DNA of 64,000 nt, from positions 177,562 through 241,561 of the forward strand of contig NZ_VSSP01000006.1 of NCBI RefSeq assembly GCF_008312895.1, written 5' to 3'. The stretch comes from Luteimonas suaedae. Its GTDB lineage: Bacteria > Pseudomonadota > Gammaproteobacteria > Xanthomonadales > Xanthomonadaceae. Positions 9,898 to 17,799 of the stretch are shown piece by piece (within the stretch, counting starts at the first letter, position 1; every line of letters starts with the position of its first letter). Below the pieces are notes generated by a model, which was not told where the DNA came from, ran no database searches, and was given only the letters and a program-made list of their open reading frames with translations. Both the position numbers and the translations under genes were made by a program.

Positions 9898-10658
9898 GGG
9901 GCCGATTCCGTGTCGTCGCGGTGGATCTGGAAGCCGGCGAAGGACTGGCCGACCGGCATCACTTCCAGCCGGTTGATGTTCAGGTGCGGCGGCAGGTTGG
10001 CGATCCACCACAAGGTCTCGGCGATGTCTGGGGCGGTGATCGGCTGGGTGCCGGCGTAGAGCGCGTCCGACGCGGCCGCGTCGCCGCCGGTGCGCACCAG
10101 GGTGAACTCGGTCTCCGCCAGCCCCGGTTCGATCGAGGTCACGCGCACACCGGTGCCATGCAGGTCCGAGCGCAGGCCGAGCGAGAACTGGGTGACGAAG
10201 GCCTTGGTCCCGCCGTAGGCGTTGCCGCCGGGATAGGGATAGCTGCCGGCGATCGAGCTGACGTTGAGGATCGCGCCGCGGCGTGCGATCAGCGTCGGCA
10301 GCAGCGCATGGGTCAGGGTGACCAATGCGGTGATGTTGGTGTCGATCATCTGCCGCCATTGCCCCAGGTCCGCCTGCTGCGCCGGCGCAGTGCCGAGGGC
10401 GAGGCCGGCGTTGTTGACCAGTACGTCGATGTCGCGGAATCCGGCCGGGAGCGCGTCGAGCGCGCGCTGCATCGCGTCCTGGTCGCGAATGTCGAAGGCC
10501 GCGGCATGGATGGCGGCACCCTGTGCCTCGACCAGCGCCTGCAGGCGCTCGGCGCGGCGGCCGCAGGCGATCACGCGCCAGCCCCCGCGCACGAAACGTT
10601 CGACGCTGGCGCGTCCGAATCCGGAGGTTGCGCCGGTGATCAGTACGGTCTTGTCCAT
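9894..10658 (-). CDS. ydfG: YdfG-type short-chain dehydrogenase (3-hydroxy acid / malonic semialdehyde reductase)
   Basis: 254-aa NADP-dependent SDR. TGATSGFG is the cofactor loop, NNAGLALG the structural motif, and Ser (NVSSIAGS) with YGGTK gives the Ser-Tyr-Lys triad. The tail NRLEVMPVGQSFAGFQIHRD is diagnostic of the YdfG subfamily, which reduces malonic semialdehyde and oxidises 3-hydroxy acids such as serine or 3-hydroxypropionate. The gene is transcribed alone. Its stop codon is the TAG of the REP arm at 9891-9897, so the last codons (TESAP) abut the repeat. Confidence 0.9.
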   Translation of the reverse strand: MDKTVLITGATSGFGRASVERFVRGGWRVIACGRRAERLQALVEAQGAAIHAAAFDIRDQDAMQRALDALPAGFRDIDVLVNNAGLALGTAPAQQADLGQWRQMIDTNITALVTLTHALLPTLIARRGAILNVSSIAGSYPYPGGNAYGGTKAFVTQFSLGLRSDLHGTGVRVTSIEPGLAETEFTLVRTGGDAAASDALYAGTQPITAPDIAETLWWIANLPPHLNINRLEVMPVGQSFAGFQIHRDDTESAP

Positions 10659-10793
10659 CCCGCAATTGTAGAACGCGATCGTGACGGCGACCGCCCACGG
10701 CCGACTTGCCGACGTTGTTGTCCAGTTCGGCCGTATGCGCGAGGTGTCAGCCGTGTGCGGCTACGTCGATCTTGGCGCAAGTGCTGACAGATA

Positions 10794-10980
10794 CCTTCTC
10801 CCGCTTGCGGGAGAAGGTGCCCGGAGGGCGGATGAGGGCGCTTTTGATTTCTCGCCAAAAGCGCCCTCACCCCAACCCTCGCTCCGCGCCCCGGCCCGCG
10901 CCAGCGGCGCGGGCGCTCATCCGAACGCGCGGCAGTGCCGCGCAAGCTGTGCGGACTCGCCCCGCAAGCGGGAGAGGGGC
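10794..10980. repeat. Composite intergenic palindrome cluster
   Basis: The 360-bp gap between ydfG and the next gene is mostly a composite repeat. A 24-bp near-palindrome built on CCGCTTGCGG lies at 10794-10817. A perfect 11-bp stem (GGGCGCTTTTG / CAAAAGCGCCC) lies at 10836-10866. A second copy of the CCGCAAGCGG core follows at 10960-10979 in the other orientation. Such clusters recur between xanthomonad genes. The central hairpin could end transcription of either flanking convergent or tandem gene, although it has no clear T-tract. Confidence 0.75.
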
Positions 10981-11019
10981 ATTCCTGCGACATGTGCAAA
11001 CACTTGATAAGAAATTGCT

Positions 11020-11433
11020 CTAAGGCGTGCGGACCGTCGGGGGTACGGTCCGCTTCGCCGTCCTCCTCGCCGTCTTCTTCCTGGGAGCGGAGGCCCCGGC
11101 TGCGGGCTTGCCGGTCTTGTCGCCGTCCTCGGCCGGTGCCGGTTTGCGCGCGCGGCCGGTGGCGCTCTTGCCGCGCGTTCTGGCGCGGGTGGCGCGATGG
11201 CGTTTCAGCATCGCCTCGGCCAGCACCACGTCCTCGCTGAGGATGCCGGCGGCCTTGGCGATGCCGATGCGCGCCTCGGTGCGGCTTTCGTTGGGATTGG
11301 CCTGCAGCAGCTCGCGGATGGCCTCGCGAATGGCGGCTTCGGCGTTGCGCTTGAGGGTGATGTCGTCGGCCTGGCGGAACAGCGCCAGCAGGGCGTCGAC
11401 GACGGGTTTGATCAGGATGGCTTCGATCGGCAT
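11020..11433 (-). CDS. Small protein with a lysine/arginine/alanine-rich histone-like tail
   Basis: 137 aa, not recognised as a named family. Residues 1-75 are a compact helical region (AILIKPVVDALLALFRQADD...). Residues 78-137 are a low-complexity basic tail rich in K, R, A, P and T (RRTAKRTVPP, PRKKTARRT), like the H1-type tails of some bacterial DNA-binding proteins. The start at 11433 (MPIEAILIKP) is preferred over the upstream in-frame codon at 11457. A nucleoid- or polymer-granule-associated role is possible, but no sequence motif proves it. Confidence 0.65.
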   Translation of the reverse strand: MPIEAILIKPVVDALLALFRQADDITLKRNAEAAIREAIRELLQANPNESRTEARIGIAKAAGILSEDVVLAEAMLKRHRATRARTRGKSATGRARKPAPAEDGDKTGKPAAGASAPRKKTARRTAKRTVPPTVRTP

Positions 11434-11505
11434 GGTGGGCGTCTCCCCGGGTGCCACACTCTGCGGCGGCCGCCTCTCAGCCGTCGCGACCGCGCCGGAC
11501 CGCGA

Positions 11506-12156
11506 TCACGGTTCGGATGGCACCCGCCGATAGGCGCCGTCGAGCGCATCGCCGCAGCCGCTGGCCGCGGACACCGCGATCAGGTCGGGCGCGAAGCTCA
11601 TGTGCAGGCGGCAGTCGCCGGCGCTGAAGTCCGCGGCACCGACCTGCTCGATGAATGCGCCTTCGATCGCGCCGTCCGGCGCGTCGGGCCCGTCGAGCAC
11701 CCGTAGCAGATAGCGGCGCTGGCCGCGGCGCTCGACCCGCAGTACCGGGGCGCCGGGCACGGGTCCGCTGCGCGTGACCTGATGGTATTCGCCGGGCTGC
11801 AGCAGTGGCGGTTCGCTGCTGGCGATGCGGATGCCGAGCGCGTCGATTTGCGTGCGGTAGCTGGTCTCCAGGCAACGCACGGTGGTGCAGGCATCGCGCT
11901 TGTCGCGGATCCAGTCGCGTTGTTCGGCGGTGAAGGCGGCGGTGTCGTCGCTGCGCAGCAGCGCGTCCGCGCGCCGCTGCCGCAGCTGGGCGTCGAGCGC
12001 CCGCAGCGCGGGCGTGCGGCAGACGGTGCGTTCGGCCCAGGAGCCGGGCGCGTCGCAATCCAGAGTGTCGTCGGCCGCGTTCGCGCCGGCACCGAGCAGC
12101 AGGCCGGCAGAGAGCAGGCCGGCGCGCAGGCGGATATGGACGAGGTGGCGAATCAT
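11506..12156 (-). CDS. DUF1311/LprI-like secreted protein
   Basis: 216 aa. An AAGGAG ribosome site 7 bp before the ATG at 12156 fixes the start (MIRHLVHIRLRAG) against an in-frame ATG at 12174. The signal peptide ends near GANAADD. The mature N-terminus carries the DUF1311 cysteine-helix pattern (LDCDAPGSWAERTVCRTPALRALDAQL ... WIRDKRDACTTVRCLETSYRTQI, listed here as two separate blocks). The same domain is found in LprI lysozyme inhibitors. The C-terminal 90 residues are beta-rich. The gene lies 26 bp after the SPOR gene on the same strand, so it may be part of that transcript. Lysozyme inhibition is only an analogy. Confidence 0.75.
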   Translation of the reverse strand: MIRHLVHIRLRAGLLSAGLLLGAGANAADDTLDCDAPGSWAERTVCRTPALRALDAQLRQRRADALLRSDDTAAFTAEQRDWIRDKRDACTTVRCLETSYRTQIDALGIRIASSEPPLLQPGEYHQVTRSGPVPGAPVLRVERRGQRRYLLRVLDGPDAPDGAIEGAFIEQVGAADFSAGDCRLHMSFAPDLIAVSAASGCGDALDGAYRRVPSEP

Positions 12157-12183
12157 GAGTGCGCTCCTTCGCATCGATCGTGG

Positions 12184-12930
12184 CTACTGCACCTTGATCG
12201 CCATCGCCGGCAGGCCGCCGTCGCCCAGCTTGCGCTTGGCCGCGGCCAGTTCGGAGGCGGTGCCATACGGGCCCATGCGCACGCGGTACATGGTCTTGCC
12301 GCCGATCTCGGCCGATTCCACCCGCGCGCTGAGGCCGAGCAGCGCGATGCGCGCCTTCAATGCCTCGGCGTCGCCGGAGGCGCTGAAAGCGCCGGCCTGC
12401 AGCAGGTAGCGCGCCGAGGTGTCGCTGCCGGTCGCCGCCGCGGTTGGTGTGGGTGCAGTGCTGGGCGTGACGGTGGCGGCCGTGGAAGTGGTCGGCGTCG
12501 TCGCGGCATCGGCCGGCTCGGCGGCGTCCGCGTCGCGTTGTGCCTGTGCGCGTTGCTGGCGCTCGGCCTCCGCGCGCGTGCTGGCGGCCAGCTCGGCATC
12601 GGTCATCGGCACTTCCTGGCCGGGCAGCAGGGTGTAGAAGTCGTAATCGGCGCCGACTTCCTGGGGCATCGGGGTTTCGGTCGCGCCCTGTGGGGCGGCC
12701 GGTGGCGCCACGCTGTCTTCGCCGTCGTCGCTGGCCGGGGCCGGCTGCGCGTCGGGATTCGGGCGCGGGCGATAGAAGCCGTCCTCGCCATCGGACTTGA
12801 GCAGCCGGGGTGCCGCCAGAATCACGCCGATGGTCAGCACGACGCCCAGCACCATCCACGCCCAGCCGGGAAGGCCGCCGTTGCCGCCGCTGTTGCGACG
12901 CGCCTGTGATTTTCCGCGTTTGACTGCCAC
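12184..12930 (-). CDS. SPOR-domain cell-division protein, FtsN-like
   Basis: 248-aa type II membrane protein. It has a short basic cytoplasmic N-terminus (AVKRGKSQARRN), one transmembrane helix at about 22-41 (WAWMVLGVVLTIGVILAA), a long Pro/Ala/Thr-rich periplasmic linker and a C-terminal SPOR domain (YLLQAGAFSASGDAEALKAR ... MYRVRMGPY) that binds denuded glycan at the septum. The start is the GTG at 12930; the frame continues upstream but without homology. It follows argS on the same strand, the usual position of ftsN-like genes in gammaproteobacteria. Confidence 0.85.
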   Translation of the reverse strand: MAVKRGKSQARRNSGGNGGLPGWAWMVLGVVLTIGVILAAPRLLKSDGEDGFYRPRPNPDAQPAPASDDGEDSVAPPAAPQGATETPMPQEVGADYDFYTLLPGQEVPMTDAELAASTRAEAERQQRAQAQRDADAAEPADAATTPTTSTAATVTPSTAPTPTAAATGSDTSARYLLQAGAFSASGDAEALKARIALLGLSARVESAEIGGKTMYRVRMGPYGTASELAAAKRKLGDGGLPAMAIKVQ

Positions 12931-13063
12931 TAGCGCCTGCCCCGATCGATTGCGACGTTCGCGCCGGTCATCGTCGGTACGCGGCGCGGGAATGCATGGA
13001 CGAGTGTATGCCGATCCATCGCCGCGAGGCGATGGGGGCGGCATGGCTGAACGGGCCGGGCGC

Positions 13064-14767
13064 TCACATCTTCTCCGGAGCGGCGACGCCGAGCAGGTCG
13101 AGGCCGTTGGCCAGCACCTGGCGCGTGGCCAGCGCCAGCGCCAGACGCGCATCGCGCAGGTCGGCGTCGTCGACCAGGAACTGGTGGTCGTTGTAGTAGC
13201 TCTGGAACACCTGTGCCAGCTCCAGCAGATGCGCGCCGATCAGGTGCGGCTCCAGCTGGTGGCCGGCCGCCTGCACCGTCTCCGGCCAGCGCGACAGCGC
13301 CGTCAGCAGTTCGCGGGTGGCGGGATTGTCGACGTCCTGTGGCTGCGCCAGGCCGTTGTCGAGGTCGAACGGCAGGTCGCGCTCGCGCAGCTGCCGCAGC
13401 AGCCCGCAGATGCGCGCGTGCGAGAGCTGCACGTAGTAGACCGGATTGTCGAGCGACTGCGAACGCGCCAGGTCGATGTCGAACACCAGCTGCGAGTCCG
13501 GCTTGCGCGCGACCAGGAACCAGCGCACCGCATCGCGGCCGACTTCGTCGGTCAGGTCGCGCAGGGTGACGTAGCTGCCCGCGCGCTTGGAGATCTTCAC
13601 CTCTTCGCCGCCGCGCATCACCGTCACCATCTGGTGCAGCACGTACTCCGGATAGCCGCCCGGGATGCCGGCGTCGAGCGCCTGCAGGCCGGCCTTCACC
13701 CGCGCCAGCGAACCGTGGTGGTCGGCGCCGAGCTCGGTGATCGCGCGCTCGTAGCCGCGCTGCCATTTCGACAGGTGATAGGCGACATCCGGCACGAAAT
13801 AGGTGTAGCTGCCGTCAGACTTCCGCATCACCCGGTCCTTGTCGTCGCCGAAGTCGGTGGTGCGCAGCCACAGCGCGCCGCCGTCCTCGTAGGTGTGGCC
13901 GGCATCGACCAGCCGCCGCACCGTCTCCTCGACCTTGCCGTCGGTGTACAGCGACGACTCCAGGAAATACACGTCGAACGCCACCCCGAACGCGGCCAGG
14001 TCGCCGTTCTGCTCGCGCCGCAGCCAGGCCACGGCGAAGCGGCGGATGGCGTCGAGATCGTCGATGTCGCCGGCGGCGGTTTCGGTGCGCTCGTCGACCT
14101 CGACCGAGGCGCCGTCCAGGTAGGCGCGCGCCACCTCGCGGATGTAGTCGCCGCGGTAGCCGTCCTCGGGCCAGCCGGCGTCGTCCGGCGTCAGCCCGCG
14201 CGCGCGCGCCTGCACCGAGCGCGCCAGGTTCTCGATCTGTGCGCCGGCGTCGTTGTAGTAGAACTCGCGCACCACGTCCCAGCCGTTGGCCGCCAGCACC
14301 CGTGCGATGCAGTCGCCGATGACCGCGGCGCGGCCGTGGCCGACGTGCAGCGGGCCGGTAGGATTGGCCGACACGTATTCGACGCCGGCGCGATGGCCGC
14401 GGCCGCTGTCGTTGCGTCCGAAGTCCGCGCCGCGTGCATGCACCTCGCGCAGCTGTTGCTGCCAGGCATCCGGCGACAGCCGGAAATTGATGAAACCGGG
14501 GCCGGCGATCTCGATCGACGCGATCATCCCGCTGCCGTCCAGCACCGCGACCAGTGCCTGCGCCAGCGCGCGCGGATTGCTGCGCGCGTGCTTGGCCAGC
14601 AGCAGGGCCGCGTTGGTCGAGAAATCGCCGTGGTTGCGGTCCTTGGGTCGCTCGACCACGAACTCGGGCGTGGCGGCCTGCCCCTGGTCGAGGTCCGGCA
14701 GCAGCGTGCCGTTTTGGCGCAGCGAGGCGATGCCCTGTTCGATCAGGGCGCGGAGTTGGGATTTCAC
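13064..14767 (-). CDS. argS: Arginyl-tRNA synthetase
   Basis: 567-aa class I synthetase that charges tRNA-Arg. The N-terminal Add-1 domain begins [11 protein letters not shown]. The HIGH-like motif is [11 protein letters not shown] in the block [14 protein letters not shown], and the C-terminal DALR anticodon-binding helices end in [15 protein letters not shown] prefer the GTG start at 14767 because it gives the xanthomonad-type N-terminus. An ATG at 14800 would add 11 residues and neither has a strong RBS. The ftsN-like gene lies 133 bp downstream on the same strand. Confidence 0.96.
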   Translation of the reverse strand: MKSQLRALIEQGIASLRQNGTLLPDLDQGQAATPEFVVERPKDRNHGDFSTNAALLLAKHARSNPRALAQALVAVLDGSGMIASIEIAGPGFINFRLSPDAWQQQLREVHARGADFGRNDSGRGHRAGVEYVSANPTGPLHVGHGRAAVIGDCIARVLAANGWDVVREFYYNDAGAQIENLARSVQARARGLTPDDAGWPEDGYRGDYIREVARAYLDGASVEVDERTETAAGDIDDLDAIRRFAVAWLRREQNGDLAAFGVAFDVYFLESSLYTDGKVEETVRRLVDAGHTYEDGGALWLRTTDFGDDKDRVMRKSDGSYTYFVPDVAYHLSKWQRGYERAITELGADHHGSLARVKAGLQALDAGIPGGYPEYVLHQMVTVMRGGEEVKISKRAGSYVTLRDLTDEVGRDAVRWFLVARKPDSQLVFDIDLARSQSLDNPVYYVQLSHARICGLLRQLRERDLPFDLDNGLAQPQDVDNPATRELLTALSRWPETVQAAGHQLEPHLIGAHLLELAQVFQSYYNDHQFLVDDADLRDARLALALATRQVLANGLDLLGVAAPEKM

Positions 14768-15160
14768 GGAGTGAACGGCGGTCTTGCGATGGCCCGCCAT
14801 TGTAGCTGAGGCCCGGGCGGGGCATGGAGCCGTGATTGCCGCCGGTAGCTCGGGGCCCTTTTCAGGTGAAGGGGTCCTGAATCCAGACATTCAGAAATCT
14901 CAAGACTGGCTCAGCGAGAGGCTTTCGATTCGTCATTCCGGCGGCTTCCAACAGCCGAATGGCTGGTCAAGCCGGGGGCATCTTGATATGCCTCGAAAGC
15001 AACTGGATCCCGGCCTTGGCCGGGATGACGATACAGGCGACCGAGGCGATGCCGAATCGCAGAACAATGTGAATGTCGACCAAGGAATGTTCAGGTCAGC
15101 CCCAATCCGTCTCGGTAGGCATTGGTCGGCCGGGGCGATGATCTTCCGCCCAGCAGACCG
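14768..15160. other. 393-bp intergenic region with repeat debris
   Basis: No credible gene. The stretch from about 14930 to 15033 carries pieces of the xanthomonad repeat family that contains GATCCCGGCC..GGCCGGGATGACG: an ATTCCGGCGG arm near 14935 and the GGATCCCGGCCTTGGCCGGG hairpin at 15005-15024. The perfect inner palindrome CCCGGCC-TT-GGCCGGG could fold in RNA downstream of radC, which is on the minus strand and ends at 15161. Confidence 0.6.
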
Positions 15161-15835
15161 CTACACCCACCCCCGTGACGCCAGCGACACCGGTGCGCCG
15201 TCGCCGACCACCAGGTGGTCGAGCAGGCGCACGTCGACCAGGGCCAGCGCCTGCTTGAGCTGGACGGTCACCGCGCGGTCGGCGGCGCTGGGTTCGCTGC
15301 AGCCGCTGGGATGGTTGTGGCCGACGATCAGCGCCGCGGCGTTGTGCGCCAGCGCGCGACGCACCACCTCGCGCGGATGCACCTCGGCGCCGTCGACCGT
15401 GCCCCGGAACAGTTCCTCGAACGCCAGCGCGCGGTGGCGGGTGTCGAGGAACAGCGCCGCGAACACCTCGTGCGGGTGGCCGCGCAGGCGCTGGGCGAAA
15501 TAGCGCCCGGCCGCCTGCGGGTCGGTCAGCGCCTCGCCGCGCTCCAGGCCGGCCGCCAGGTAGCGGCCGCCCAGTTCCAGTGCCGCCGCCAGCCGCGAGG
15601 CGCGGGCGGGGCCGAGGCCCGGCAGTGCCGCCAGTTCGACGGGGCCGCGTTCGAGCAGTGTGCGCAGCGGACCGTGTGCGTTCAGCAGGTCGCGCCCGGT
15701 GGCGACGGCATCGCGCCCGCGCAGCCCGGAACCGAGGAAGATCGCCAGCAGTTCGGCGTCGGACAGCACCGTCGCGCCACGTGCGAGCAACTTCTCGCGA
15801 GGACGCTCGCTGCTGGGCCAGTCGCGGATGTGCAT
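15161..15835 (-). CDS. radC: RadC/YeeS-type JAB domain protein
   Basis: 224-aa RadC. It has an N-terminal UPF0758 helix-hairpin-helix region ([27 protein letters not shown]) and a C-terminal JAB/MPN metalloprotease-like domain with the JAMM residues in [16 protein letters not shown]. The name is historical; the biochemical activity is unknown and the link to DNA repair is disputed. The start at 15835 ([17 protein letters not shown]) matches the family. It is divergent from the coaC-coaB operon, as in many gammaproteobacteria. Confidence 0.93.
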   Translation of the reverse strand: MHIRDWPSSERPREKLLARGATVLSDAELLAIFLGSGLRGRDAVATGRDLLNAHGPLRTLLERGPVELAALPGLGPARASRLAAALELGGRYLAAGLERGEALTDPQAAGRYFAQRLRGHPHEVFAALFLDTRHRALAFEELFRGTVDGAEVHPREVVRRALAHNAAALIVGHNHPSGCSEPSAADRAVTVQLKQALALVDVRLLDHLVVGDGAPVSLASRGWV

Positions 15836-16043
15836 GGACGAGATACCTGGCGGGTGACAAAGGACGTTGGCGGTCGGGTGGCCGTCACGACAGGGGATGC
15901 GCCGTGGAGCCGGGCCGGGGAGCCGTACCGGCCGCCAACGTCGGACTTCATTAGGCCCCCGGTGGCCGGGCGGCGCAGCCGGGGGACGCCGCGGCATCGG
16001 GTAAGCTGTGAGCCCGGCTCCGTGTAGGACTTTTCCGAACCCG

Positions 16044-16595
16044 ATGACCGTCGATTCCGCCCGACTGCGGGGACAACACGTGCTGCTCTGCGTGTGCGGC
16101 GGCATCGCCGCGTACAAGGCCGCCGAGCTGGTCCGGCGCCTGCGCGACGCCGGCGCCGAGGTGCGCGTGGCGATGACCGCGAACGCGCAGCAGTTCGTCG
16201 GCACCGCCACGTTCCAGGCGGTCTCGGGCGCGCCGGTGCGCACCTCGCTGTGGGATCCGGCCGCCGAGGCGGCGATGGGGCACCTGGAGCTGGCCGCCTG
16301 GGCCGACCGGGTGATCGTGGCGCCGGCCACCGCCGACACCATCGCCAAGCTGGCGCACGGCTTCGCCGACGACCTGGTGACCACGTTGTGCCTGGCCACC
16401 GAGGCCGCGGTCGCGATCGCGCCGGCGATGAACCATCGCATGTGGCGGCATCCGGCCACCCAGGCCAATGTCGACACCCTGCGGGGCCGAGGCGTGCAGG
16501 TGATCGGCCCCGACGACGGCCCGCTGGCCGAGGGTGAGTCCGGTCCGGGACGGCTGCGCGAACCCGACGCGATCGTCGCCGAGCTGGCCGGATGA
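16044..16595 (+). CDS. coaC: Phosphopantothenoylcysteine decarboxylase (CoaC half of a split CoaBC)
   Basis: 183-aa FMN flavoprotein that decarboxylates 4'-phosphopantothenoylcysteine in coenzyme A synthesis. [14 protein letters not shown] is the flavin site. His in [10 protein letters not shown] and Asn in APAMNHRMW, both needed for catalysis in E. coli CoaBC, are present. The block that normally reads LACGD.G.GR here reads [10 protein letters not shown], so the usual catalytic cysteine is replaced by Glu. Most bacteria encode CoaBC as one chain; here the frame ends 3 bp after the next gene begins (ATGA overlap), so two proteins are made. A sequencing slip is the alternative. Confidence 0.9.
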   Translation: MTVDSARLRGQHVLLCVCGGIAAYKAAELVRRLRDAGAEVRVAMTANAQQFVGTATFQAVSGAPVRTSLWDPAAEAAMGHLELAAWADRVIVAPATADTIAKLAHGFADDLVTTLCLATEAAVAIAPAMNHRMWRHPATQANVDTLRGRGVQVIGPDDGPLAEGESGPGRLREPDAIVAELAG

Positions 16596-17260
16596 GCGCG
16601 ATGCTCGCGGGAAAGCGCGTCGTCGTCAGCGCCGGCCCGACCTACGAGGACATCGATCCGGTGCGCTTCATCGGCAACCGCAGCAGCGGCAAGATGGGCT
16701 TCGCGCTCGCCACCGCCGCCGCCGCGCGCGGCGCGGAAGTGGTGCTGGTCGCCGGGCCGGTGCAGTTGCCGGCGCCGACCGGTGTGCTGCGGATCGACGT
16801 GCGTTCCGCGGCGCAGATGCGCACGGCGGTGCTGGCGGCGCTGCCGGCCGACCTCTACATCGGCGCCGCCGCGGTGGCTGACTACGCGCCGCGCAGCATC
16901 GCCAAGGGCAAGATGAAGAAGACCGGTGCCACGCTGACGCTGGAACTGGTGCGCACGCCCGACATCCTCGCCGAAGTGGCTGCCGATCCGCGGCGGCCGG
17001 CGATGGTGGTCGGCTTCGCGGCCGAGACCGACGACGTCGAGCATTACGCGCGCGGCAAGCTGGAAAAGAAAAAGCTCGACCTGATCGCCGCCAACCGCGT
17101 CGGCGTGCCCGGCAGCGGTTTTGAGTGCGACGACAATGCGCTGTCGGTGTACTGGCACGGCGGCTCGCGCGAACTCGGCCCGTTGCCGAAGACGCAGCTG
17201 GCCGAAGCCCTGCTCGATCTCGTCATCGCCCGCATGCAGGCCGCGAGCGCACCCGGATAA
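16592..17260 (+). CDS. coaB: Phosphopantothenate-cysteine ligase (CoaB half of a split CoaBC)
   Basis: 222-aa CTP-dependent ligase that joins cysteine to 4'-phosphopantothenate, the step before Coa[21 protein letters not shown] is the nucleotide-binding start, AAVADYAP and KMKK follow, and [12 protein letters not shown] is the CTP/dimer region. It overlaps coaC by 4 bp in a different frame and is probably translated by coupling. Domain length equals the C-terminal half of E. coli CoaBC, so nothing is missing except the covalent link. dut and algC follow, the same order as in Pseudomonas. Confidence 0.9.
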   Translation: MSAMLAGKRVVVSAGPTYEDIDPVRFIGNRSSGKMGFALATAAAARGAEVVLVAGPVQLPAPTGVLRIDVRSAAQMRTAVLAALPADLYIGAAAVADYAPRSIAKGKMKKTGATLTLELVRTPDILAEVAADPRRPAMVVGFAAETDDVEHYARGKLEKKKLDLIAANRVGVPGSGFECDDNALSVYWHGGSRELGPLPKTQLAEALLDLVIARMQAASAPG

Positions 17261-17327
17261 CTGACCCGCGCGCCCGTGCCGCAACCGGGATGCCGATCAC
17301 AAGCCCAACGTCACTCTCGGAATTCGC

Positions 17328-17786
17328 ATGCAGCACACGCTCCAGGTCAAGCGACTCGATTCCCGCTACGGCAGCGACTGGCCATTGCCGGCTTACGCCA
17401 CCGAGGCCAGCGCCGGGCTCGACCTGCGCGCGGCGCTGGACGCGCCGCTGACGCTGCAGGCGGGCGATGCGGCGCTGATTCCCTCCGGGTTGGCGATCCA
17501 TCTCGCCGATCCGGCCCTGTGCGCGGTGGTGCTGCCGCGCTCCGGGCTCGGCCACAAGCACGGCATCGTGCTCGGCAACGGAACCGGATTGATCGACGCC
17601 GACTACCAGGGGCCGCTGATGATCAGCGCCTGGAACCGCGGCCGAGATCCGTACCGGATCGAACCCGGTGACCGAATTGCGCAGCTGGTCATCCTTCCGA
17701 TCGTGCGGGCCGCCCTGCAACTGGTGGATACTTTCGTCGACAGCACGCGCGGCGCCGGCGGCTTCGGTCACACCGGCACGCGCTGA
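17328..17786 (+). CDS. dut: dUTP diphosphatase
   Basis: 152-aa trimeric dUTPase that hydrolyses dUTP to dUMP and keeps uracil out of DNA. All five motifs are recognisable: [42 protein letters not shown] and the C-terminal Phe arm [10 protein letters not shown]. The ATG at 17328 gives the usual length. It lies 67 bp after coaB and 13 bp before algC, so a coaC-coaB-dut-algC operon is likely. Confidence 0.97.
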   Translation: MQHTLQVKRLDSRYGSDWPLPAYATEASAGLDLRAALDAPLTLQAGDAALIPSGLAIHLADPALCAVVLPRSGLGHKHGIVLGNGTGLIDADYQGPLMISAWNRGRDPYRIEPGDRIAQLVILPIVRAALQLVDTFVDSTRGAGGFGHTGTR

Positions 17787-17799
17787 CGAGGACGAGACG

